Source: Flabesymbios commensalis
Taxonomy: Eukaryota > Annelida > Polychaeta > Terebellida > Flabelligeridae
Direction of reading: 5' to 3'
NCBI GenBank assembly: GCA_964017125.1
Contig: OZ024914.1
Span: 22,998,282 to 23,062,281 of the forward strand
Length of the DNA stretch: 64,000 nucleotides
In this document: piece after piece, positions 28,901 through 40,900 of the stretch
How the letters are laid out: each line of letters starts with the position of its first letter
How positions within the stretch are numbered: position 1 is the stretch's first letter
Notes under the pieces: model-generated
What the model saw: the letters and a program-made list of their open reading frames with translations, nothing else
Databases searched by the model: none
What the model was told of the DNA's origin: nothing
Position numbers and translations under genes: made by a program

Positions 28901-31900
28901 TCCTGATAAACAGTCAGATTTCAGGTGAGTCACTCCCCACAGACACATGGTATCTGTCCTGATAAACAGTCAGATTTCAGGTGAGTCACTCCCCACAGAC
29001 ACATGGTATCTATCCTGATAAACAGTCAGATTTCAGGTGAGTCACTCCCCACAGACAATTATCGCTTTGACAAAAGGTTGTTTTTTCACATTGGAAATCA
29101 CTGCATACTCTGCTTTTATGGACACTGACTTTGTAATTTTGAAAATATGCCATAATAATTCTGACAAGAAGATTATTTAGATTTTCAAATGTTTTGCATT
29201 AATTCACCATATTTTGAATACAAATGGATGGAATTAAAATGGTATACACCATCAGAATAGGGCTGTATTATTTTTGGGTATCTTAGAAAATCAGGACATT
29301 TTATTCACTTTGAAGGGGAAACTATACAGCAGGCTGCAATTAACATCTCAGGGTGAAAGAAAATGAGAAAATAAAATCTGAGTGTTTATGATGCAATTTT
29401 TTGTACTTTTAAATCGATATACCTGGTAACCTTTTTTGCCAGGTTTGTGCACATGGAGGAAGGTGTCGGTGCTAACCGGCACAGAGCGGGTGCCGTTCAC
29501 GACCAGATGGAGACAAGTCTGGCAGAGTTCAGGAGACCGAGGAATTCACTGCTCTGTGTGGTGGCCGAGTGGTTCACCCACAGCCGAGTCAGAATGAGGC
29601 AGCTCCGTAAGATGCTCCCAGAGACCGGCAACAGACCACCTGAGCTGCTTCACTCACGTACCCACAATGTGAGTATAGAAATATCCCTCCTATTATGCTT
29701 ACAGTGTCCTTTTCTTGGTGCTGTATGTATGCACTACCACTGCCGTGGACAATGCCTCGAATTCATTTAATTGTCTTTTAATTGTTGACTGATCATTATT
29801 TTGTGTATCTTCCATATATTTTGTCTCTGTGAATGTGAATCTTCTGAATTATTTGTTGAATTACATTTGTTCAGCTGATTGACTTTTAAAACAATACAAA
29901 TTGGACCAAGACAACCATATGTAAAAATAACAATACTTAATAATTAAAAAAAACCACAATGTGATTCAATTTTAGTATTTACATAATACATATGTAATTC
30001 AATTTCAATGAATTTCGTACTCACAAGACAACAAATTCTAGCATACCCTCTTACCCAGCTGAGAGGCTGATTCTGGAGATGTTCGAAAAGGGTGACATTT
30101 AATTAGATCATTGATTTTTTTTGCTCTGATTCATTTATTTTATGTTTTACATTTTTTAGAAAAAATAACAATGTCTACAATACTGTAATTTGTTTAACCT
30201 TCTTTATTCCTTTGGTGTATATTGTAGCGCCTGGCAGACATTGCTCACTCTTTACTAAAAGTAGCGGCTTATGATGCGGCCACCATGTGCTGTCCTGGAC
30301 TACAGAGGTAAGCTGTGTAACTCATCCCCTTAAATTAACCCTTTCATTTCTGAATTTACCATTCTCATCTTCATCCACTACAAGCTACGAATTGCTTTTG
30401 CAATTCTCAGCCTGTAGTGGATGAAGATTACTTGAAGTGGGTGGCAAATGAAAAAAGTGTTAATAAAACAGTTCCATGAAAATGTTATTTATAAAACCCT
30501 AATTGCCACTTTGTAAAGTAGCAATTATCACCTTTTAACCCCAAGGGAGCAATGTCTTTTAATAAATCTGCTACAACCACTACGGTATGAATCGTTGCCA
30601 TGTCGTCTTTTTGTACTTGATCTGCATTATAAATTTAAATGCAAAATCGCCAGAAGAAGAATCTGTAACCTTAAGGTTGTGTATAAAATTATGCAATCAT
30701 ACTGATATAATGTAAATATTGGGGAGTTTCATTAATTATTTGTTCAAGCAACACCTCAAAACATTTATTGTACAAACCAATCAACTGAGTCTCACAAATA
30801 TTTGGCAATGGTTTTGAATCAGTGTGAATGGGATCATGTTAAATTTATGAATATTTCTTAAAAGCGAATGGTTCTCAAGATTAACACAAATTATTCACTT
30901 CATTGCCAAGCCTGGTTTTAAGCTAGTTCAGGCTTCATATAGATTTAAATTTTAATTTTTATTATTTTGAGAGGTTTGTATGTTCTTCACAGGTATATTG
31001 GTGAAGTATTGCCAATAACTGACTGGTCGCAGGAGAGTGTGCGGCCAGTTTTGCATCTGGTACTTAGGAGGTTGGAGAGGCTCTTCTCAAAGATGTACAA
31101 AAAACCATCTCTCAGAGTAAGTACCCGGTAGTCACAATATAGAGCTTGTCCTGATAAGAGGGTTTTGATGAGAACAAATGCTCCACTCAGAGCTAAATGT
31201 CCTAAAACTGTAATAAGTGGCAGATAGGACACTTCAGCTCTGAGAGTGACAAAATTCAGGCTCTTTATGTGCGATGAGTTTTACCCCTTTCAGTGTGGGA
31301 ACCGTTTTTAATGTCAGGATCTGACATCTGTAAACGTCAGATTGTGACATATAAATAAAAGGGTTAAAATATTCCTATCGGCCGTAGACCCATAACATAG
31401 GTATTCAAATGAAGCGGAAAGTGCTAACTAAGACATTTTTGATGATTTCAAATGGAAAAAAACCTTTTGTCTCCATGGTTTCTGCAAAAATATTTCAACA
31501 TTGTAAAGATTAATAGCTCAGCTGATGGCACGTTTGATAATGATCACGTTTTCGTTGGCTCGATGGTGTGTATTACCTATCTCTAGTGCCAATCACAACT
31601 ATAACCATTCTTAACTCTTTATATTAGCATGTAAAATAAGTGCTCTTGGGAATTAAATTTGTGTTCAATCAACACAAATTCCGATGTTTGGCCATAAATG
31701 AAACATACCGATATATGTAATTTTTAAGCATGCGAAGTTGCGGGTCACAGTACATGCAGTAGATAAGCATGACTTGGAAGCGGTGAAAATTGTTTTTTAT
31801 CAGCAGACAAATTAAAGTGTAAGAAATAAAATAAAACTTACATAACCCTTTTATTGTGGCTAGCGCAAGAAAGTTTTTCATGTGTTTTTTCAAGCTTAAA

Positions 31901-34900
31901 TATTGATTGAAATTAATTAAATGTGCAGGTACTGTTTTAAAAAAGCACCAAATTGTAATGTAAATTATAAATTATCTTGTTTCCGAATGTATGTGCTTTT
32001 ACAATTTGAATTAACTGATCAAGAGTTAAATTATTCAGTGATTGAAAATAATATTTTGTTTTTTGACATCCTTCATTGTTGTGTTTCTTTTTTAAACTGT
32101 ATATTATATCTCGTCGTGTTATTGCAGAAGCATATTGACTGGGAAGCAGCAGCTCTCCTACTTAAAGGTAACGCATACAATTCAGATCTGTGATCTATTA
32201 TTATTTAGTACATTTACAATTAACTCTTATATTACTAAGTTATTCAATTAAATTTTCAGTCATTTGAAGTTGTATCTCGCTGCCGCAATATACAACTTCA
32301 TGTGACTAAAAATTTCTGTTATTTGTAAAATTTACATCCGAAGTTTCAATATTGAATGCATATTTTACTGTGAAAAGCTCATTATAAGGGTTATACAGGT
32401 GCTAATAACATGCAGTGACTAGATAAATATGATGGAAGTTTGTGAAGATTTGATCTGTAAGACCACACCACTTTGATCTTTATTTCTTTGATCCTGAGAA
32501 ATATATTTGGTATGAAGATGCATCATAGGATACAATGCGACATTGAACTGTTTTTAGTGCGAGATTTGTTTGCTACATCTAGATTCACGTGTGTGGGTGA
32601 CTTTATCATGACCATTCTGTGAAAATTTTTATGTGTGCCTTTATCATTCTTTAGTTAATTTTACAACTGATTTGTTCTTTTTTTAGGCGTGTACAATACT
32701 CTGTGTAAATTCTCCTACATCGCTCATCTGCCCCATCTCAAGGTTAGTTAGGTTACTGTAACTTACTATGAATGATAAATGATTCCTGCTGAGAATAAAT
32801 TACCTAATAGTCGATCAGTCAACCAAAAAATACACTAAACTGCACCAGCTTGACAGAATTGAAAAAGCCAAGGGTTAATTTTATAAATTGCTAGGACAAG
32901 TCTCACTTTTCTTCGCAGGAAACTGACAAAATGTCATCATATTTGCATTTCTATAAACATACATTTAATGCTATTATTAATAACTATTCAACTTTTAAGC
33001 CTTGTGGTGGGGAAAATGACCATATTAAAATGGCTTGATTGAATGTGTGTAAAAATGATTTGAATTGTGCTTCATATCATCTTTGTATACATTCTGTAGA
33101 TTAATTTAAATTGATTTTGCTATGAATTACCAGTTGACATGCTACTGGTACATCTTTAAAGATTTTTTTAAAATTGTGTTTTCTGACCTTGAGATTTGCC
33201 ATGTTTAATATCACTATGCCGCTTTGATCTACCGGTATGTATTGTTTTGTAGACGTTAATCAACATGTGTCTGAATATAGTACTTTCTGAAGAGGGCATG
33301 GAGGGTATTGCTGTGTGTGTCGAGCCACGAGTGGCTCCACCTAACATGTTCGCCTCTGCTGTGATCAAGTTGACAGCAATGCAGATGCAAGCTCTTGGTG
33401 TAAGTCTGAATTATCGTTGAAACCCAGTAGACGTTAACCCAATGTTGGACAAAGTTGGAGACAATGCTCCAACATTAAATCAATGTGGTGTCATTGCCTT
33501 GTTTGCAGGGAAAACAACAGACTACATGTGATAATTTAACTCTTTTACTCCCTTTGTTGTATTTAGTTTTACACCACATGTCATATTTTGAACAAAATTA
33601 TCTCTGTATTTCATATAAGCAAGGCCTTTTTGTTCAATAAATTCCCATCTTAAGTTGAATGAAAATGAGAAGAAAAACCTGGGGGTTAAAGAAGATTGAT
33701 TGTGTAAAAACACTCTATTTCGAGATTTATATTTGATACAAGTTTTGATTGCTGTGTTACAAATATCAAGTGCTGCATTACTGATTGACATTTATAATTT
33801 GTTACAAATACACCAACATTTAAAAACTGGTTTCTAGTTTGCAATTGCGCCTTTTACATTTTAAACTATATTAAATTCTATTAAATATTTTTGTAGTGAT
33901 AATAATTTGCAAGTGTTGCCAGCACTGAAAGGGTTAACATTAGCGTCTTTGCAGTTTACAATTTTAGTGTTTTTCCTGTTACAGGAGCAGTATTCACTGG
34001 AGCACATCTGCGGAGGGATGTCTGTTTTCCCTTCGCCTGAGAAGACAGCGAATATGCTGCTGAACCTGGTGCTGCCACTCTGTATACTGATGGGATGTGG
34101 TCGTAAAGGTAACACTGGCAGCTAAAGTGTGTGATATAACCCTCTAATGACAAGTTTAACCCTGATCACTTCTATATCTGTTTAAGCCTTTTTATTTTTC
34201 CTCGTGGCCAGCCCCCGATGGCTCATTGTATCGAGTGGGGCTTGTTACCTGGAGGTACCAGGTTTGAATCCCGGTCATGCCGTATATTTGTCATCTTAGT
34301 TATGCATATACACTGCTCCAGACTGTTCAAAGGCAGGGAGTGTACAGTGCTGTCTATGGTACTGTGCACCATGAAGAACCCTTGAAGTCATTCCAAATAA
34401 GAGTAGGACATAGTCCTTCCATAGCTTCCTTCTGTCGCAATATTGCCTCAATGTGCAAGAAGCGACGAAAAGCAATATTCACTTGTTTTTCCTCCAATCA
34501 AGAAAATTGGAAAGATTAATAAGAATTCAATTTGCTAGATTGGCATATGTTTTGATTCAAAATGTACATATTTAAGTATAAGGTGGCATATCATTTTTTA
34601 TTTGTTTCTCCACTCAAGGTTGTGGGTCGGTGTAGCAAGACACAATTTTAAAGTGGGGAACAATTAAGGCTTTAAGGGTTGATAATGTATGACAATCAGC
34701 AGGATTTTACTACATGTATTGTGAAGAATTATGTTTATAGTTCTGCTTTGTCATCACTTATATTAACAATTAAAGTGCTACAATTTCAGCAGAATTACAA
34801 GCACAGTTGCTTGTGATGTGAAGTATATTTTGTAGCAGCACAAATTGAAAATACAATGTATTTCGATTGAGGTTTAAAAAAAAAATGTTTTCAAGAATGT

Positions 34901-37900
34901 TTTGAGACTAAATGGAAGCATTTTTGAGCCAAAAGTATTCATTCGATAGGAGAAGGATTTTAGTGATTGCATATCTTCCTACTTTAATATTGCATCCACC
35001 ACAAAAGAGGATATTGTTATTCACAGATGCTCCTCGCATGAAGCAGCAGGACATTAGTTTTGCACTAACGGTGGTGCTCCACGCCCTGGTCCCGCCCTAC
35101 AAGCAGATGACTGGTGGCTCAAATAAGGCGGGAGGCTGCGAGCTCGGCAGAGTCGGAAGTGTGGCCAGCTATCACAAGACTGCCCGCTCGGGACCAAAAG
35201 AATTCATTCTGAATGTAGCCTTCCTGGGTGAGTTTGTGCTCCATCACAGGAGACACTAGATTAGACCAATGTTGGCCTATTATTGCTCGAAATGTCTTAA
35301 ATATCTTCATCTTGGTCATCCTCTACATAGAAAACTGAGGTGTTTCGTTTTTATGATGTCTTAAATATAAATAGTTGACTTACGAAATATCTAGCTATAA
35401 GGCTGTGCTTCATTAATTCTATGTTTCATGAACAGTCACAATTGAAAATCCATTTTTCAAACCAAACCCATATTCATACGCATGCACCCCCTCTCGCAGG
35501 GAAGCCTTTTGTGTAGTTAAGTGATGTAATTCTGCTATATCGCAGCACAGCAATTTGATTATTTTTTAGCATATACTCAAACTGTACCTTTCATTTGCAG
35601 GTTTGAGGATCCTGATGGTCTGTTTTGAAAAGCAGTTGAGCGCAGAGTGGCACCGCGTAGCTCACTGTGTACAGTCTCTCACATCTTCTACACTCGGTAA
35701 CCACTGGTTTTGTCAGCCCAAGAGGGTTTTGTCGTCCCCCAGCGCTGTCCGCCTGTCCTCATAAGCCACTTAGATATTTTTTACAAATGTCTTTGACATC
35801 AATATGCCTCAGTATATTGACTCCATACTTTACACTTATACCGGGTATTACATTTCTGCAGATTTTTTCCTACTGTCCCTCAATTGACCGCCTATAGTCC
35901 CCATACAGAATTTTCAACTTTTAACTCTTTCAGTGCGGCGACTGTCTTTATACATCCTAATCTGACCTCTGTTAATGTAAGATTCAGACTATAAAGACAA
36001 TCCCTGCGCCTAATGAATTAAAATTGGTCATAGGTTATAGGCATAAAGCCGAAAGAGCTAACCAAGACATTTATGATGATTTCAAATTAAAAATGGCTCT
36101 TTAGTCTCCATTGTATAAACACAAATAATTCTCTTTGTAAGGGTACAGGTGTCGACAAATGTATTCTTCACTTGAAGTTGTGACTTTAACCTTTTTGTTT
36201 GTCCTTTAAACAATAAAACCTGATGATTAAATTCACATAACTTTTAAGGGAAATTGCACTATGTTATTTTGTATTACCAGGTGGCGTACCCCTGTGGACA
36301 TTCATAGACTTTGTTGTATCTGTGAGAACTTGTCTCTTCACACTTCTTCAACCGTTTGTCCAGTATAAGGTGTGTACGTTTCTTTAGCACCCGGGTATTT
36401 CTTCGACATGATGTTACAGGGATAATGTCAACTATAAAGATGATAAAGGTGGAAGGGTGTTTAATTTCTTTTTGCCATTTTCCCTTCTTTTGAAACTGAC
36501 ATTGCTGATGCAATTATCATAAATGGAAAATATCCATAAGTCTAAAAAAAGACCTGTAATAATGGTTATAATGTAATGATATAATGTATTTATCTCACAT
36601 TTACTACTTCATAGATGTATTTTATAAACTAAATGAGAATTTATGTTGTAATAAAGTCACAAGCTTCGCCTGCACTGGATGACATATGCTCTTGTTCAAC
36701 ACACTAGAACAAATGATATCAGAACTTTTTATGTAATATACACAATGTACTAACAACGGTTTTTATTTTTATTTTTTGGCAAATCATCCACATAAATTAA
36801 TCATGGAACTGTTTTTCAAACACAAAATCAATACTACTAGTATTAACCATTAAGGTGTTAAATTACAAAATTTAAATTTCCACCCGCTTAAAGTTGTGTC
36901 TGTCTACCGCAACCCACAACTTCAAGTCGGTAAAAAGTACTTACATGTGTACAAAATAAAGATATGTCAATCTATAGTGCTGTTTATTTTTCATTCAAAG
37001 TTTCTTGTTTGGAGAGCAAGAAAAAGGCTGAAAACGTCTATATATGGGTTAACGTTTTTATTTGTTTATTATCTGACACAGATGCTGGCGCTGGCTTGTG
37101 AGACGGAGCAGGAGTTTTTTCTGCAGCAGCTTGTACATCAGAAACTCCAGGGCCAGGCTCTCCCACATCCGCGATGCAAGGCATCCAGTTTGGTAACACT
37201 TGCCGCGGAACTCAAACAGCTGAAAGAGGACATGGTTTTACCACCTACAGGTAATAATATTTTAGACAGGACTGTGTAACTAGTACACACTGGTCTTGCA
37301 TCAAATTCAATAGTGTGAATTCCATATATGGATGCTGTTGAACATTAAGGTCCAAAGGGTAGGTGCCCAAAACAGGTTCTACTGTATAACTGTTTTTTAA
37401 CCCTTTGCCCTGTTTGTTACTTCATTGGGATTTTCACTGCCTTGAAGTTGTGTCTCACTAACAAGATTCACTACTGAGTGTACATACTTTATTATATAAA
37501 AAGCAGTATTTAATATGATAAAAAAGTATGGAAAACAAATATTCTCACAATTAATGCCTAACTCTTTTGGTCTGATTTTTTATTTTATTTAAATCAGACT
37601 GCCTAGATGGAATACTTTCCCATTTCTTATTGCTTTTTTTGTGACACACTAAGTGTAAGCAGCTCTTCATCCATTTCTGACGTCATATAAACACTGCTGT
37701 GAGCAGCTCACTGGGCTGAGACAGTTAAAGGGTTAATCTCATTATTCGCAAATCAAAGAGCTGTTCATGTATGTGAAATATGTCGCAATTCCCTGACAAT
37801 GGTAATTATTTTGTCTCTAGGTTACCAAAAACAACCAAGACTTGAGGTTGTTGGTTGCTGTAGCATGCATTCCACATTTCATTATATTTGTGTTTTTTGA

Positions 37901-40900
37901 AAAGAAATAATAGTAACAGCTCTGAGCATTTGACTGTTTATGTTTCTCATTTTACTGTTGTAGACATTATTAAATTATTATGATTCATGTCTTTTACCAG
38001 CGGAGATGCGTCCTCGTGCCAGCACTATCACATCAGACATGTCTCATCGCTCTGGTACCATGGCTCGCTCGTCCAGTGTACACGATCTCCTGGAACAACA
38101 GGTGGCGGCCAGGATGCACACTTTGACACCCGGCGTGCAGGGAGGTATGTATAATAATGCAAGACATGGATGCTGAAACTGATAAACTTTTCTCCTCTAT
38201 ATATCAGCCAATCTACCTCTTTGTCTATGCTAAAAGTGCCACCTACACCTCTTCAATTTATATCTAATTATAATCCTTGGTGTATCGCAAATAAGATAAA
38301 ATATTATCTAACTGCACAAAATATACATTTGATTTAGTGACATCAAGAACTTTTTTTGAATATTTTAACTTATTTTAGGTAGTATTTTAGATTGCAGCAC
38401 TCAACAACATTTGAATTTTAAATGCTCGATGAATACTCCACCTCGAGCAATGTTAACTAGCTATCAATTTGTCTGTCAGAGAGGAATTTATCTGCCTTCC
38501 ACCACCAGTCATCACTAGGTGGCCCCCATGTCAGTCCTGCCCTCCAGCGTAAATCCAGCCAGAGGATCTCGGCGATGGAGGGCAGCCGTATCCTGGAGAA
38601 GTTTACACGCAGACAGAGCACACAGGATGAAGATATCTCAGGTGGGTGATCTTAAAAACTCACAACTTTGTGTAAAGAATGTCCTTTATTTTCAGAATTC
38701 GTATTTCTCCATTCTATTGTGTGATTCTATATATTGACCGACCTCAACCTGCTTCTGTGTATCTTAACCCTAAATTAGGGAGTGTTTGTTATATATTATA
38801 CTTATTGTTGCTCTGAAGTTCAAGTATGAGATGATGACACAATGTGGCTCTGAGAAAAATGAACAGGTCATTAATGATACAATCAAATAACTTAATCTTG
38901 CTTAAATTATGGTATATATTCATTTTTACCATATATATTTTTGAAGTCCTAGTCATTGGAATGTTGGTCTTAGATCCTCTGGATGTATCCAAGCTCTCCT
39001 ATTTTTCTCCAAGAAAAACAAGTGTTGAAAATTCAAATATACTTGTTAAATAAGACAAGTTTTTCATATGAGAAAGCTTTAGACTAGTCTCACTTATTGT
39101 CTCAAATTCAATTAAAATTATCCCCAGAATAATGACTAACTATGCTTGCGTCTCTTGTCTTAATTTGTCTTAACCATTTTGTCTTTTTATCTGTACAAGT
39201 ATGGCATTATTTTCACAAGTTTGATTTATGATAAAGAATGATCTGACCAGATGGGTGGCAGCTGGTAGCCCTGGTCTCTGTTCATGGAAGGAGCGCTCTG
39301 CTTGATGCTTCCATCACCTTGCGTTTCATCCAGTCCTGTTCTCTGTCTAGGAATTTCAGGTTGTCTTTGGAAACACTGTGACAGTGGTCTCATACCCCAT
39401 CTATGGTCAGATCATTCTGCGACCACCATCTGAGCCGAATCACCCCCCATGAATATTGCGAGATCAAGATCTGCTTTTCTCTAGCAAAAAACAGTATTCA
39501 ACTTTGATCTCATTACAAGATCATTTAAGTGAATTGCAAAAATATGAAAACAACATTTTTGTATGAGTGAATTGGATTTTTTAGATGAGATGTATATGGT
39601 GTTTTAATATTTGAATGGTACATGTGACAGTGTTTTAATACACTTTTCAAATGGGAAAATATGTACACACTTACATAATCCTTATGAAAGGTGAATTGTT
39701 CAAAACATATTTTCCTAGCATTAAAATGTAGTGAAAGATTATTAACTAAATACCTCTATTTAATTTCTACTCTTTATTAATACATCTATGAACTAAGCAT
39801 TCTGAAAATTGTTCATTTTAATAACCCTGCAATCAAGAAAAATAGACTGATGTTGGCTCAGAAAAAGCCATTGGTGTGAAATATGTGTGAACAAATTTGG
39901 ACTATGTGATGCCAGCAATGCTTGGCAGGCTGGTCTCTTTTCTTTTGTGTTGTATTTGCTTTGCCCTGGTGTTATGTAGTTAGTGTAGCCTAGTGGTATT
40001 AGGTGTTGACCCAATGTAAGATTAACAATCGTGCTGCTGAATTAGCTCCTATCATTTAAATTATTTATTCATTAAAACTTGAAATTGCTTTTCAGCTCCG
40101 AATGATGAAAAATATTTGTATGTAGACACCTCCTAAATCATCTCTTACAGTGCGGGGATCGACTTTAGTCAACAGAATCTGACGTCTGTAGACGTCAGAT
40201 TCTGTCGACTGAAGTCGATCCCCGCACTGTAAGAGTACAAATATTTCTAATGGCATTAGACCCATAACATAGGTATTCAAATAAATCAGAAAGAGCTAGC
40301 GAAGACATTCATGATGATTTCAAATTGAAAAAAATCCTTCGGTTGCGATTTTTTTACAAATTAATTTAGCTCTTTAAGTGTTAAACTATTTTATTTACTG
40401 AGTATCTGCCATAAAACATTTTCTCAGTTTCAGTGACTTTTTATTTGGTTTGTCACTTGCTCGTAATTGTAAATATATGGTTGCAGCAGCACAAGGGTTA
40501 ATGTCCAGCATCGGGTACCTTTGTGTTGTGTAGTGTGTTGTAGCATGTTAGCGAAGCAGGTGAGTTCTGCTCATCCCGCCACTCGACCCCGGCCACTTCT
40601 GAGACGCCAGGCTCGTATCTATCACAGGGGGGCGTTAGTGGACCCGCGGGCTGCGGTCTCCCTCCCTAGCGTAGAGGAATGCCCTAGTTCTTCCTCTGCC
40701 CAACCAAACACTGTGGACTTCAACATGAATATACACAACACAGTCACAGGTCAGTTATAGATACTCCACATATTTTCTTTTTTTCCACACAATTTTTTCA
40801 TAGGCTTATATGCAGGTAGATTTAATTAAGAGCTTTCACACCTTTTCTTAAGTGAGTGATAAATACGCAAAACTGTATGATTCTAGTAAAGATATAGGAA

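Noticed and set aside
34219-34290. tRNA gene
   Set aside because: A and B boxes are present, but the acceptor stem does not pair and the T-arm has a mismatch; it is better read as a SINE head.
38642-40533. An additional UNC80 exon between exons 40 and 41
   Set aside because: The only GC-rich patch (39240-39440) reads as a minus-strand retroelement remnant, and exons 40 and 41 join in frame without it. The tail is too variable to exclude a small exon.
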